NCBI RefSeq assembly: GCF_027595985.1
Contig: NC_073303.1
Span: 331,997,179-332,061,178 of the forward strand
DNA from: Sorex araneus
Lineage: Eukaryota > Chordata > Mammalia > Eulipotyphla > Soricidae
Reading direction: 5' to 3'
DNA: 64,000 bases
The position numbers and the translations under genes are program-made. The notes under the pieces were generated by a model. It saw only the letters and a list, made by a program, of their open reading frames with translations, ran no database searches and was not told the origin of the DNA. How positions within the stretch are numbered: the first letter of the stretch is position 1; each line of letters opens with the position of its first letter. This document shows positions 54,257 through 64,000 of this stretch, piece after piece.

Positions 54257-54775
54257 TCAGTACAGGTTGGTCTTCTTCATGATCCGCAGGAACTCGTCCT
54301 CGTTCACCTCGCCGTCGCCGTCGCGGTCGGCCTCGTCGATCATCTCCTGCAGCTCCTCGTCCGTGAGGTTCTCGCCCAGCTCGCTGGCCACGCGTTTCAG
54401 GTTTCGGAACGAGATCTTGCCCGTTTCGTCATCATCGAAGAGCCTGAAAGCCTTCAGGATTTCTTCCTTGGTGTCCTTCTCGGCCATCTTCTGGGTCATC
54501 ACCGCCAAGAAGTCGTTGAAGCTGATCTTGCCGGTGCCTTCCTTGTCCACCTCGGAGATCATCTTCTTCATCTCTTCCTTCCTGGGCTCAAAGCCCAGTG
54601 CCCGCATGGCCACCTTCAGCTCCTTCACGTCGATGGTTCCACTTCCATCGGCGTCAAAGAGGTCAAACGCTTCTCGAACCTCCTGCTTCTGCTCCTCCGT
54701 GAGCTCAGGCTTGGGGCCCATCTTTTTTTTATGGCTAGCAGAGCCCACACTTTGCTTCTTAAAGCTGGAGGCCAT
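54257..54775 (-). CDS. CETN1: Centrin-1, intronless retrogene
   Basis: This intact 172-codon frame encodes a centrin, the calmodulin-like EF-hand protein of centrioles, basal bodies and the connecting cilium. The four loops are [12 protein letters not shown] (41-52), [12 protein letters not shown] (77-88), [12 protein letters not shown] (114-125) and [12 protein letters not shown] (150-161). Loops 1 and 4 look like good Ca2+ binders; loops 2 and 3 depart from consensus as in other centrins. The C-terminus KKTNLY resembles the usual [26 protein letters not shown] points to CETN1 rather than CETN2 (which has KKEEIKKMISEIDKEGTGKM). CETN1 is known as an old intronless retrocopy expressed in testis; the absence of introns and the CLUL1 neighbour agree with that. 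The ATG at 54775 has A at -3 and G at +4. No frameshift or stop interrupts the gene. Confidence 0.97.
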   Translation of the reverse strand: MASSFKKQSVGSASHKKKMGPKPELTEEQKQEVREAFDLFDADGSGTIDVKELKVAMRALGFEPRKEEMKKMISEVDKEGTGKISFNDFLAVMTQKMAEKDTKEEILKAFRLFDDDETGKISFRNLKRVASELGENLTDEELQEMIDEADRDGDGEVNEDEFLRIMKKTNLY

Positions 54776-54870
54776 CCTGCCGCAGCAGTTACCTTAACGG
54801 TGCGGGGGGCGGGGGCCTGAGTGGCTGCTGCGCCTGCGCTGGCCTTGTGCCCCCCCCCCCCCCCACTGGT
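54776..54870 (-). promoter_or_regulatory. CETN1: Putative CETN1 promoter / 5' UTR, GC-rich
   Basis: Just upstream of the CETN1 ATG is a short GC-rich block in otherwise AT-rich DNA. It includes a GC box (ggggggcggggg, about 54805-54816), a direct NRF1-like core (GCGCAGGCGC on the gene strand, complement at 54830-54839) and a homopolymer of about 16 C (about 54849-54864; G on the gene strand). No TATA box is evident. Assignment as promoter is inferred from position and composition. Confidence 0.5.
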
Positions 54871-54999
54871 GCCTCGAGTCGCCCCTTCAACAGCCAAGCC
54901 CTTTTTTGGTGCTCCAGGACTGCCGTCTGCAAGGGCTGATGTAGTGCACAATTCTGCAGCGTTCCCCCGATTTTACCCCGCTTCTGTAAACTGAGGCCC

Positions 55000-55660
55000 T
55001 GCAAGAAGTGTCTGTAGGCACAGTGATCTGCCGTGCATAGGCGCTTGCTGCTCTTCTGGTCCGAGTCGGGAGGACCAGTTTTCTAGGGTTATTTGGAGGA
55101 CCTACCCTTTGCTCTCCACACTCATCAAGAAACCCGCTTGGTCTGAATGACCCCAGATTGATTTTGATCACTTGGTATGAAACATGTGGCAGAAAAAGGA
55201 GAGAGAATATTAAAAGTTGCACCATGTGTTCGATTTGACACAAATGGAAAACAGATAAAATGGAAAAGTTATGTAGAAAATTTGTAGAAGTTTGTCTCCT
55301 GACATTACACTCAACAATAATAAAACTTCACTAGCGTAGTTGGCCTGCACTCAAATATGAAATGTAATATCTAAATGGATGATTTACTTTCAGTGTTTCT
55401 ATTTTACATTCTCAGGGTAATTGCCCTTGAGTAACGGTCATAATTTCATTCACTGGGTTTTTGACTCAGAAAGCTGGGGGTTGAAATACTGCATTCTGGC
55501 ATTCTGGCGTTATTTTTAAAGCCCTTGCAGCATATCCTCCTCACTGTTTATGATCGCATCAGAGCTGGGCTGAAATTCTGCCTTTCTTTGGCAGTGGGCA
55601 CCAGGCAGGGTTTGTGAGACTCTAAATTGTCTCTGGACAACAAAGGGACAGGAGAAAAAT
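55000..55660. other. Upstream of CETN1; no gene recognised
   Basis: Unique sequence without recognisable features. Confidence 0.4.
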
Positions 55661-55668
55661 GGAAGCTT

Positions 55669-55825
55669 GGGGCTGGAGAGATAATACAGTGGGTAGGGCA
55701 TTTGCCTTGCTTGAGGCACCCAGTATGGTCCCTGAAGTCAACCACGAGTGATCCCTGAGTGCAGAGCCAGCAGTAAGCTCTGAGCACCGCCAGTTGTGGC
55801 CCCATAAAACAAAAACAAACAAAAG
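55669..55825 (+). repeat. Older shrew SINE
   Basis: Sense copy with a small internal deletion (gggctggagagataatacag ... cagttgtggccccataaaac). Confidence 0.85.
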
Positions 55826-55949
55826 GAAAAAATGAATGAAAAAGGGAAGCTTTGTGGGTAAAATAAAATAAAGCCACAAAGGAATTATTCCTAGAGTTGT
55901 TTTGTAGTTCCCCCATCCCTTTCAGTTTCTGAATAGGGTCCACTCCCGC

Positions 55950-56105
55950 CACACTCCTGGGCGGTGGCAGAGAGGGTTCACTGCTCCATCTGGCCAGGAA
56001 GGTGTTGTGCCAGGTGGTGTTCAGGGAGCACCCAGGCCACTCCAGTGGTGCTCCAGGGGGTGGGTGATGTTGGATTGAATTCAAGGCCTTGTGTTGGTGA
56101 GCCAT
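55950..56105 (-). repeat. Old SINE fragment
   Basis: Diverged antisense text. Confidence 0.45.
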
Positions 56106-56403
56106 GTGATTTATTATCAGACTGAGCTTTCACTATTCTTTAAAAATACCTCAATTGATCACTACTCAATCAGCTCTAAGAGTCGGTCCTCTCCAGAGTT
56201 TCTAATTGAAGAATATCTATCTGTATCTCATGCTTGACACAGTAGGCAGTTTGATAAATATTTGTTGAATAAATGAATGACAATGCTGGTTCTAAAACAT
56301 TTCTGAATCATCATAATAAAAGAAACTAAGAAGATTAAATCATGCTCAGTGTTTTAAAAGTTCTGATTTTATTAATAACCTGATAAAATTTACATGACAT
56401 ATA

Positions 56404-56545
56404 TTTTTGTTTGTTTGGACCAGCTATACTCAGGGCTTACTCCTGGCACTGTGCTCAGAAATCATTCCTTCTGGCAACCAGGAGACCATATGTGGTTCTT
56501 GGTCAAGCGCCTTAAACAGCTTACTATCTTTCTGTCCCTATACGA
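56404..56545 (-). repeat. Older shrew SINE
   Basis: Antisense copy (cagggcttactcctggcact ... ttactatctttctgtccc). Confidence 0.75.
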
Positions 56546-56629
56546 CATGTTTAATTCACCATATCTCATTCCCTGCCCCTATCTATATGTGATATAAGGA
56601 CCCTAGGATACAGGTTTTCTAAAAGTCAT

Positions 56630-56750
56630 TCTTGGTGGGAAATATACATTGGTGAAGATATGGGTGTTGGAATATTACATGAGACTAAAACCTAATCATG
56701 AGCAACTTTGTTACTGGGTATCTTATCGTGATTCAATTTTTTAAAAAGTC
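56630..56750 (+). mobile_element. LINE-1 3'-end fragment
   Basis: tggtgggaaatatacattgg, gatatgggtgttggaatatt and cgtgattcaattttttaaaa. Confidence 0.85.
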
Positions 56751-56894
56751 AAGAAAATTTGCTGGGACTTCCACCTACAACTTTCCAGCACTTGTCAAAT
56801 GTCAACTCTGAGTAGAATTGGTTTTAACAAATAGATACACTGCACCAGTCCCGTCTTTCAACACTGCAAATTTACCTGCTTTTTCCCCTCCCTC

Positions 56895-57070
56895 TTCACC
56901 ACCACTTATTTTCCTCAGGGTTGAATTCAGGTCTTCACACTTGCCTTGGGTTTTCTTTTAGGTCCTTCCTGATGGGACTTTGAATGCATCATTTGGCACC
57001 CTGGTTTGAACTCATCACCTTGTGCTTGCCAGGCAAGTACTTTTAGCCTCTGAACCATCTTCCAGGCTCC
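56895..57070 (-). repeat. Old SINE fragment
   Basis: Diverged antisense text (gtttgaactcatcaccttgt ... ctgaaccatcttccaggctc). Confidence 0.45.
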
Positions 57071-57675
57071 CAATCCTGTTTACTTAACCTGATTGAAAGA
57101 CCAGAATCTCATCCCAGATTCATGCCTTACTGTCCCTATTGCCTCAAAAGCAAGTGTCTTAATCTCTCAAACTCAGTTGAAGAATCTATGAAGTAGGCAT
57201 AGTAATATGTCATACTCTCAGGGCTCCTGTGCGTGTTCAATGAGCCACTCAGGGAGTAGTTTCCTAGGGCGCTGGGAGAGGCTATGTGACTGTCATTCAG
57301 TCAGAATCCCTCCCAGGCATTGTGAATTTCTTTTGACCCCCACTCTTATGCCCAAATTCAGGCCAAGTTATGATGTATGGGGAAAAATTGAAAGATTGAA
57401 GTTGCCTTATATAGAGTTATATTGGGGCCAAACTAAGCTCAAAGCAAAAATGGTTGTCATGGCTTCCAGATGTGTGCAATCAGCAGACACAACTAAGGGC
57501 CACCAAAAGTTCCCTCTGTTGGAAAAAGTGCCTTCCATCAGAATCAGCTCTTGGTAGAAAGTTACTTTATGTTCCTATCTGTCATCTAATTTAAAGGTGA
57601 AGGGATATTTACATTGGTTTTGTGCCTAGCATTGGGTTTACTCATTGCATTTCCTGCCTTATTTGCTAATTTATT

Positions 57676-57795
57676 TGGATTTTTTATTGAATCACAGTGA
57701 AATACAGTTACAAGGTAGTTCATGATTGAGTTTCAGTTATATGATGTTCCACTACCCGTCCCTTCATCAGTGTACATTTCCCACCATCATATTTA
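57676..57795 (-). mobile_element. LINE-1 3'-end fragment, antisense
   Basis: ttattgaatcacagtgaaat, gtttcagttatatgatgttc and atcagtgtacatttcccacc. Confidence 0.85.
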
Positions 57796-57965
57796 TTTGG
57801 CTTTGGGACCATATCTGATGGTACTCAGAGAATGTTACTGACTCTGTGCTTAGAGGTCACTTGTGGCAGTGTTTAGGGGACTATCTGTGAGACTGAGGAT
57901 TGAACTATAGTTGGCCACATTCAAAGCAAGATACTTAACCCCTGCACTATCTCTCTGACTTCTTT
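57796..57965 (-). repeat. Older shrew SINE
   Basis: Antisense copy directly abutting the L1 fragment. Confidence 0.75.
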
Positions 57966-58002
57966 TGCCTCATTTAGTCGTTGCCTTTATGTCCTTACCT
58001 TA

Positions 58003-58244
58003 GCACGCACTGTCGTACCACTGTCGTCCCATTGTTCATCGATTTGCTCAAGTGGGCACCAGTAACATCTCCATTTGTGAGACTTGTTGTTACTGTTTTT
58101 GGCATATCAAACACGCCACGGGTAGCTTGCCAGGCTCTGCTGTGCGGGCGGGATATTCTCGGTAGCTTGCTGGGCTCTCCGAGAGGGACGGAGGAATTGA
58201 ACCTGAGTTGGCCATGTGCAAGGCAAATGCCCTACCTGCTGTGC
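58003..58244 (-). repeat. Second shrew SINE family (short form), antisense, with TSD
   Basis: TSD TATGTCCTTACCTTA at 57988-58002 and 58245-58259. Confidence 0.95.
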
Positions 58245-58259
58245 TATGTCCTTACCTTA

Positions 58260-58699
58260 TAGATAAAAATAAATGAGGTCCAAGAGAGACTCTATCTTAC
58301 CAAATAGTACAGAGCAAATAGAACGTGATGCTGGAGTTTTATTTGCCACACCATGCTGCCTTCTTCAATAGTTGAGAAAATGGTCCAGGTCCAGAGATGG
58401 TTCAGTGAGACATCGATGTTTCACATGGGTGAGGAACATGCATAAAAATAACAATTGTGATTATTAACAAAATACAGATGACTGAGAAGATACGATAATG
58501 ATTTTATTTCCTAAATCTAATGACAGCTAAACATCTTAGCGAGAAATATTTAACAGCATTTTGTTGGATTTTAGAGATGGTTCCATTCTGGAGTGATTCA
58601 ATGAGAAAGTATAAAGTGTTTGGTATTTATATCTGTCCTTGAATTCTACATTGCTCAGTTTTCAAGGTTTGATTCCAGATACAGTTTTCTCCTACTATC
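58260..58699. other. Intergenic; no gene recognised
   Basis: Unique sequence up to the U6 pseudogene. Confidence 0.4.
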
Positions 58700-58716
58700 C
58701 AAAAGTAGAACATTCT

Positions 58717-58804
58717 GTGCTCGCTTTGGCAGCACATACACTAAAATTGGAATGATACAGAGAGAAGATTAGCATGGCCCCTGCATAAGGATGACATGCA
58801 AATA
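58717..58804 (+). pseudogene. U6 snRNA retropseudogene, 3' truncated
   Basis: The segment starts GTGCTCGCTTTGGCAGCACA and continues through AGATTAGCATGGCCCCTGCA, a clear match to the first ~88 bases of U6 snRNA with a few substitutions. The 3' end (last ~18 bases and U tail) is missing. A perfect 16-bp direct repeat, CAAAAGTAGAACATTC, flanks it at 58700-58715 and 58805-58820. This is the target-site duplication of LINE-mediated retroposition. No upstream U6 promoter elements were seen, so it is not expected to be functional. Confidence 0.95.
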
Positions 58805-58820
58805 CAAAAGTAGAACATTC

Positions 58821-59505
58821 CATTTATTGTGATTGGGTAGGTCATTATTTGTGTCTATGTTACTGGTTCTGTGCTTAGAGGTCACTTGTGTAAAAAATAC
58901 TTAATATTTCTTCTATGGTAAAGAAGAGTAGCGCCAAAGAAGATTAGCTCAAAGGTCTGACATAGGAGCAATGATTGCATGTCTGTGTTCATCCATAGTT
59001 CCAGAGTCTTCCATATATTCAAGAATTCAAATATTGAGTAAAAAGATGCTTAGACTCAGAGATCGAAAACAGAACAGTGTATTGGAAAGTAGAAGAGAAA
59101 GAAATTCCCCTATGTGGGAAGGAATTTAGTACAAGATTAAATTATGGTTCATTTTGTGGGTTTTTTATAGAAAAATGGGGTCTTTGTGTTACTTGTGGTA
59201 GGAATGTTACAGAGAAAGTGAGGATTTTACAGAGCAGTCTGGCTCGTTTAGGTTCTTTTAGGTTATTTGTTTGGTTTTTTTGTCTAGTTATTGCCCTTTA
59301 TCAGTTTCCTGTGAGCCTAAAGTCTGGGACAAAAAAATCCTAAGGTTTTCTAAGATCATAGGAAATTGTTAACTTCCCGTTAACTTCTCTTTCTGAATCT
59401 AGGAGTTTGCAGGAACATTAAATGGGTAGAATGGAAACTGTTAAATTTGAGCTGCTCGTGCCACTGACAAGGGAAAACTGAGGCTTCCTCCTTCAGGACT
59501 GAAGT
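58821..59505. other. Intergenic; no gene recognised
   Basis: Unique sequence; an 88-codon plus frame (59077-59343) has no recognisable domain. Confidence 0.4.
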
Positions 59506-59509
59506 AGAT

Positions 59510-59730
59510 ATCTGGTATGTGGAGGTTCATGTTTGATTCCCAGGACTACATGGTGCCCCCAAACACCTCTGGGTGTTGCCCTCGTGACTTCTAGCACCAC
59601 TGGGCCCAAATTTGGGCCATGAGGTCCACATAGCTGGGCTGAGTATTTCTGGGAGGGACCCTGGTCCCCCTGAACACTGCTCTGGAGGCCTTCCCTCAAC
59701 TACTATTAATAGTATCCCCACACCCCAAAA
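59510..59730 (+). repeat. Old diverged SINE
   Basis: Sense-like text (gtttgattcccaggactaca, cccctgaacactgctctgga) ending in a CA-rich tail. Confidence 0.45.
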
Positions 59731-59921
59731 AGTGACCTACCAAATAAGACTATTGGAAAATGGGGAGGGGGAACCTAAAGAATTAGTGGGAGACAGTTTT
59801 GGCAAAGAAGCTCTGACTGGTATTAGTGCAGTTCTACATAACAATTGTGAAAACCAGCTTTATTGTTTTAAATCACATTTTGAGTTCTAATAAGACAGAT
59901 AAAGTAAATGAGATATCCTAG

Positions 59922-59994
59922 AATAACTACCAAGCAAACAAAATGCTAACATCCTAATAATAGAAGTTAGCATTTTGTTTGCTTGGTAGTTATT
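59922..59994. repeat. Perfect hairpin, 29-bp arms, 15-base loop
   Basis: Arms 59922-59950 and 59966-59994 are exact reverse complements. The core of the left arm is ACCAAGCAAACAAAATGCTA. Confidence 0.98.
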
Positions 59995-60061
59995 TGCTCT
60001 TAAAAGTTTTTGTACTATAATGTCTGAGTAATATGTAAAATCAGTTATTAAACCTGATTAT

Positions 60062-60307
60062 GGGCTGGAGCAATAGCACAGCGGGTAAGGCATTTGCCTT
60101 GCACTCGGCCAACCCGGGTTCGATTCCTCCGCCCCTCTTGGGAAGTCCAGCAAGCTATAGAGAGTATCTCGGCCCCACGGCAGAGCCTGGCAAGCTACCC
60201 GTGGCTATTCAATATGCCCAAAACAGTAACAACAAGTCTCACAATGGAGATATTACTGGTGCCTGCTTGAGCAAATCGATGAGCAACGGGATGACAGTGA
60301 TACAGTG
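60062..60307 (+). repeat. Second shrew SINE family (short form), with TSD
   Basis: TSD AAACCTGATTAT at 60050-60061 and 60308-60319. Confidence 0.95.
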
Positions 60308-60708
60308 AAACCTGATTATGGAAATTTAACAGCTGGAATGAGAAAAGAAAAGTGCTAGAATTTCACAACAGGGTCTGAAGCAGTTGAGATGGAGAGAAAG
60401 GAACCATGTGGCTTGCTTATCCTAATTATTTGGCTTTCCTTTTGACTTACATGGCACGCAAAAGGTGAGGCTCAGGAGTCTTTTAAAATTTAAATTGCAG
60501 TCAGCAAATTCCAGGTGTCACCTAAGGCAGAAAACATGCATAGTAAATTTTCTTTATTGCTGCCCACTTAATTTCCTTCAAATGCAGAATAGAGAAATAC
60601 ACATTTTGACTCTTCTGCAGAAGCAGAATAACTGCCTCTGTGGTGGAGGGATGATCCCCAAACCAACAACACAAGTAAACTATTTATTTTTTGTATTTCT
60701 TTTACAAG

Positions 60709-61028
60709 AAATGGACTCGGCAGCTCAAGTTTTACAATCCCGGTGGTCTCTGAATGAGAGTATAAAGTGGAGTGACTCAACACAAGTCTTTTCTGGCAAG
60801 TCCAGAAACAGATCTAAGCGTCCAGCCAAGGGCTATATAACTTCTCCTTCTGTGAAGCCCAGAAATAAAGAAATACCCGTCTCAATTACAAAAGCAGAAT
60901 GTGTTTTAGACAAGAATTTACCAGAATCTCACACCGCATCTCAATCATTCACCCAAATGCTCTTAATATCAAAGGAGATTGAAAGCAATCCCTTGAGGTT
61001 GACTGAAACATTTGGAAGAAACCTACAA
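60709..61028 (+). CDS. Candidate coding exon of an unidentified plus-strand gene
   Basis: I do not recognise this protein. The segment has a strong acceptor (long T-rich tract then TTTTACAAG) and a fair donor (CTACAA|GTATGA). Two bases into it is an ATG in good context (G at -3, G at +4). From that ATG the frame is open for exactly 106 codons to the donor. The product starts MDSAAQVLQSRWSLNESIKW and is rich in Ser, Lys and Asn, with a basic patch (GKSRNRSKRPAKGY) and no signal peptide or membrane segment. The frame is also open for 82 codons upstream, so openness alone is weak evidence. It could be a lineage-specific or testis-type exon, or chance. It is not COLEC12, the expected next gene on this side. 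Confidence 0.3.
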
Positions 61029-63200
61029 GTATGAATTTTTTTTTTGTATAATTCTGTGGTTTATATTTTTAAAAAGTGAATTTTGTTTTCTGCTTCATAG
61101 CACATTTACTGGTTCTAAAATGTTTTTCAATGATGGACATTGCACACATTTGAAAAATAAACACAGAAATAAAGACATCATGTTTATTTTGAGATTTTAA
61201 GTGCTGTCCATGGCATGGCCAGGGGTGAGGGAACTTTATGTTTTGTAGCAAACATCTAACATGAGTTTGAGGTGCAAGAACTACAGACCAATAGTTTCCT
61301 CCCATCCCCTCCCAAGTTTCTCCACTTATACATGTTTGTGATTTAGGAGTCAGAGAAGAGGGGAAGGTAGAATAGTGTGAGGAGAGCTTTAGAGCATTTG
61401 AAACTTGAGAATTTGAGTGAAATTAATGCATCAAGGAAAGCGTGCCCTCTCTTAACTGAACCCAACTTAAACACTCCTTTGATGGAGCAGGCACAATCTA
61501 TGTTGATGCAAACGCAAAGCAGAAGCTTGGGGTTTATGACGCAGCATTTGGTCTGCAGAGGGTTCACGGGACGGAACAGAAAATGCAGAGCCAAGAGGTC
61601 TGGGAGTAGCATAGTTGGATTTTAAAAATATGTCCAAACTAAGTTCCTGGTGTCATCTTTGATCTACCTTCTATTTTTTCCTACAAAGACTTCGAGACTT
61701 CAGCACCTAAGATGAACTTTGAGGCTGTTAACTGCAGAGCAGATTCTGTTCACCAGAGGTGGAAAAGTCAGAAGCTCACTGGGGTGTTAGTAATGCAGAA
61801 TAAGCCAAGTGGGATGCCTGTTAAGGGTGTATTCAGGGATTAGCAGTGGCCTGGAGAGTTTGTGCTCCCTTAAAAGACATTAAAATGCAGATCTAAATAT
61901 AAAACAAATAATGCTCAGGACAAAGAAAATAGGTCTTGAGAAACACAGGCCAAGCAGAACTTGACCTATGGGCCCCTTGTTGTTCAGGCAGACTGCATGG
62001 GCCACTTCTGCTGGGTCAAGTAGGAAAAATACTTCTCAGAGAGAACAGAGAGAGATTTGCGCTCTAGACCAGAGCTCTTTCAGAACTAGGTACTTTTTTT
62101 TATTAGACATACAGCATAAATACTCTGAAGGGTAGGGCATTGCTATAGACCAACTCCTGGGGAAAGTAAACCATGGTGGATATAACAGTCAATTTTCTTT
62201 CTTTTTTCCCCTGAACCATGTTCATAGGAGAGGAGCCTTCCCCACCTGCCTCATATCTGTGTTCTTATCTGCAGCTTCACTTAGGGCCCTGGGGGTCCCT
62301 TTGAGAGACCGCAAAGACTGTCACCCTCTTCCACAAATGCCGCAATAGCCATGTTTTCAGAAGTCTGTACCCCAACTCAGGGAAACAGGGAAATGACAGT
62401 GGATGGCAGATAAAAGATGCCCTTTGTAAAGAGAGAACATGCATTAACAAAGAGTTATACAAGTGGATTTCAAATAAAAATCAATTCTATGAGTGCAATA
62501 TACATTTAAAAATAAGCTTCTGAGCTAAATTACAGCTCTGCTGCTGCCTTTCAAAGTTTAGCAGTTGTGTCAGCAAACAAAACATCAAAGGAAACCAATA
62601 GGTCATGTTAGTCTCTTCTGAAGCAACAACTAGAAATCCCTTCATCAACATGTAATCATATTACAGCTCCCTCCTGCTAAGCCTCTAAATAGGAGAGGAG
62701 GTGCAATTAGGGCAGGAGGAGGTGATGTCTCCCTCATTCTTTCCACTTGGCAACTGATCATCCATGGAAGGTTTTCATTTAGATGTTGCTTAAACATCTT
62801 TTGAATCTCAGTGGGTTGCACCACCAGGAATCACTGGCTTTCTTTATTTTTCTTTATGTTCTGCATTTGCGACTTTGTGACTGCGACTGCGAAGTCCTTT
62901 CTAAATTCCTTTGGTTTCTGGATCATTCTTATCTGAAGCCCATGTTCTCCCCAACCTCTCAACCCCCACCCCTTTGGCACTGGTCAGGATTTCTTTTGCC
63001 TGGATGTTGTGCATGGGGCACAGTTGAGAATGGAAACTGGGTTATTTACTCGTGGTATTGTTTCCAATTACACCTCATGCCAAGTCTCTGCCTGCCAGTG
63101 TGATTTCAGGCCCCATTGCATGAGTGTGAATCCATAGTTTATTCAGTTTAAAACTTTCACGTCCTCTAAGAATAAATTTCTCACAGGCACGTTGAAAAAT
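61029..63200. other. Right-hand intergenic or intronic sequence; no gene recognised
   Basis: If 60709-61028 is an exon, this is its downstream intron. I found no acceptor/frame combination that continues it. No repeat recognised. Confidence 0.4.
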
Positions 63201-63204
63201 TAAA

Positions 63205-63740
63205 TTCCTTTTCTTCTTTTTTTAAATTTAATTGAATCACTGTGAGATACACAGTTATGAATTTGTTCATGATTGAGTTTCAGTCATATAATGTTGTGAT
63301 ACCTGTCCAAATGATCAGTGTACATTTCCTACCACCAATGCCCCCAGTTTCCCTTCCGCCACCCCTCCCCCAAAACTGCCTTTCAGCAGACACTATTCTT
63401 CTCTTTCTCTCTGTCTCTGTCTCTCTGTTAACATTTGGGCATTACAGTTTGCAATATAGGTACTGAAAGGTTATTACGTATGTCCCTTTACATCCTTTCA
63501 GCACTCAGTTCTTGCCCAAAATGGTCATTCCCAGCTATCATTGTCGTGGTGTCTCTTCTCTGTCCTATTCCCACCCTCCCACCTTCCACTTGTGGCAAGC
63601 TTCCAATGAACCCATTCTCCTGGCACTTGTTTCTACTATTCTTGATATTAGTCACATACTATGTTTCCATATATTCCACTACTATGTATTCTTATATTTT
63701 GTTTCTTATGTTCTTATACTTCAAGGATGGAAATGAGACA
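63205..63740 (-). mobile_element. LINE-1 3' UTR, antisense
   Basis: T-rich start, attgaatcactgtgagatac, gtttcagtcatataatgttg, ggcattacagtttgcaatat and gtcattcccagctatcattg. Confidence 0.85.
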
Positions 63741-64000
63741 GATGAGAGAGAGAGGAAGTGAGTTCTCAGATATAACTCATAAAACTCATCTAGAAATTGG
63801 GTTCAACAAAAAGCTTGCATCTCTCCCTGTACACCTTTGTAAACTTATCAAAAGTGAGACTACTTAGTGAACCTTAAGAAAGTGATAGACTTTATTTAGC
63901 TTTTCTGTACTGAAACCACAAACATCTTAATTTCCCAGCACATACAATTTTAGTGTACAAGGCAAACTATATATATCATGTGTATATATTATTCAAAATC

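Noticed and set aside
54242-54820. Long plus-strand open frames of 192 and 176 codons opposite CETN1
   Set aside because: They are antisense shadows of the centrin frame, caused by its GC-rich coding bias; the minus-strand protein is unmistakable.
60465-60710. N-terminal extension of the 60.7-kb frame
   Set aside because: The 82 upstream codons cross a strong acceptor and T-rich tract and read like intron; only the part from 60711 is proposed as coding.
61371-61625. Open plus-strand frame after the candidate exon as a continuation
   Set aside because: The only acceptors giving this frame lack a pyrimidine tract, and the better acceptor at 61346 leads to stops in every phase.

Overview
The window is mammalian nuclear DNA, almost certainly from a soricid shrew (most likely Sorex). 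The main evidence is dozens of copies, in both orientations, of the shrew SINE whose 5' end reads GGGCTGGAGCGATAGCACAG and whose 3' end reads GGTGTGACCCAAAAAGAAAA, together with shrew-type LINE-1 3' ends. The DNA is AT-rich, intron-rich and gene-poor. It carries two recognisable single-copy genes, both on the minus strand. Their order and orientation match human 18p11.32, where CETN1 and CLUL1 are neighbours.

(1) CLUL1 (clusterin-like 1, a cone-photoreceptor secreted clusterin paralogue) runs from about 25.3 kb leftwards and off the left edge. Six coding exons can be placed to the base (25308-25203, 23884-23736, 17523-17356, 14888-14456, 10118-9981, 4136-3922). Joined, they give 403 codons with consistent phases and no indel relative to the human protein as I remember it. 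The last coding exon (about 63 codons) was not found and is inferred to lie left of position 1. Intron 4 appears to use a GC-AG splice pair. Three of the ten core clusterin cysteines are replaced, two of which are disulfide partners by homology, and a new cysteine has appeared nearby.

(2) CETN1 (centrin-1) is an intronless 172-codon gene at 54775-54257 with four EF-hands and a small GC-rich upstream region. It lies about 29 kb upstream of the CLUL1 start codon.

Further right, 60709-61028 looks like a spliced plus-strand coding exon of an unidentified gene. A truncated U6 snRNA retropseudogene lies at 58717-58804, a decayed C2H2 zinc-finger fragment at 23340-23632, and an unidentified coding-like relic in CLUL1 intron 5.

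Most of the rest is repeats: young SINEs with target-site duplications, older SINEs, a longer second SINE family, old LINE-1 ORF2 pieces, several LINE-1 3' UTRs, and one ORF1-only LINE-1 with a tandem-monomer 5' end inserted into a SINE. The most unusual structures unrelated to named genes are a nearly perfect 137-bp inverted duplication with a 469-bp spacer (36780-37522), a perfect 29-bp-arm hairpin (59922-59994), and a 46-bp direct duplication flanking a copied segment (35343-35516). I saw no prokaryotic-type system, CRISPR array or operon, and none is expected here.
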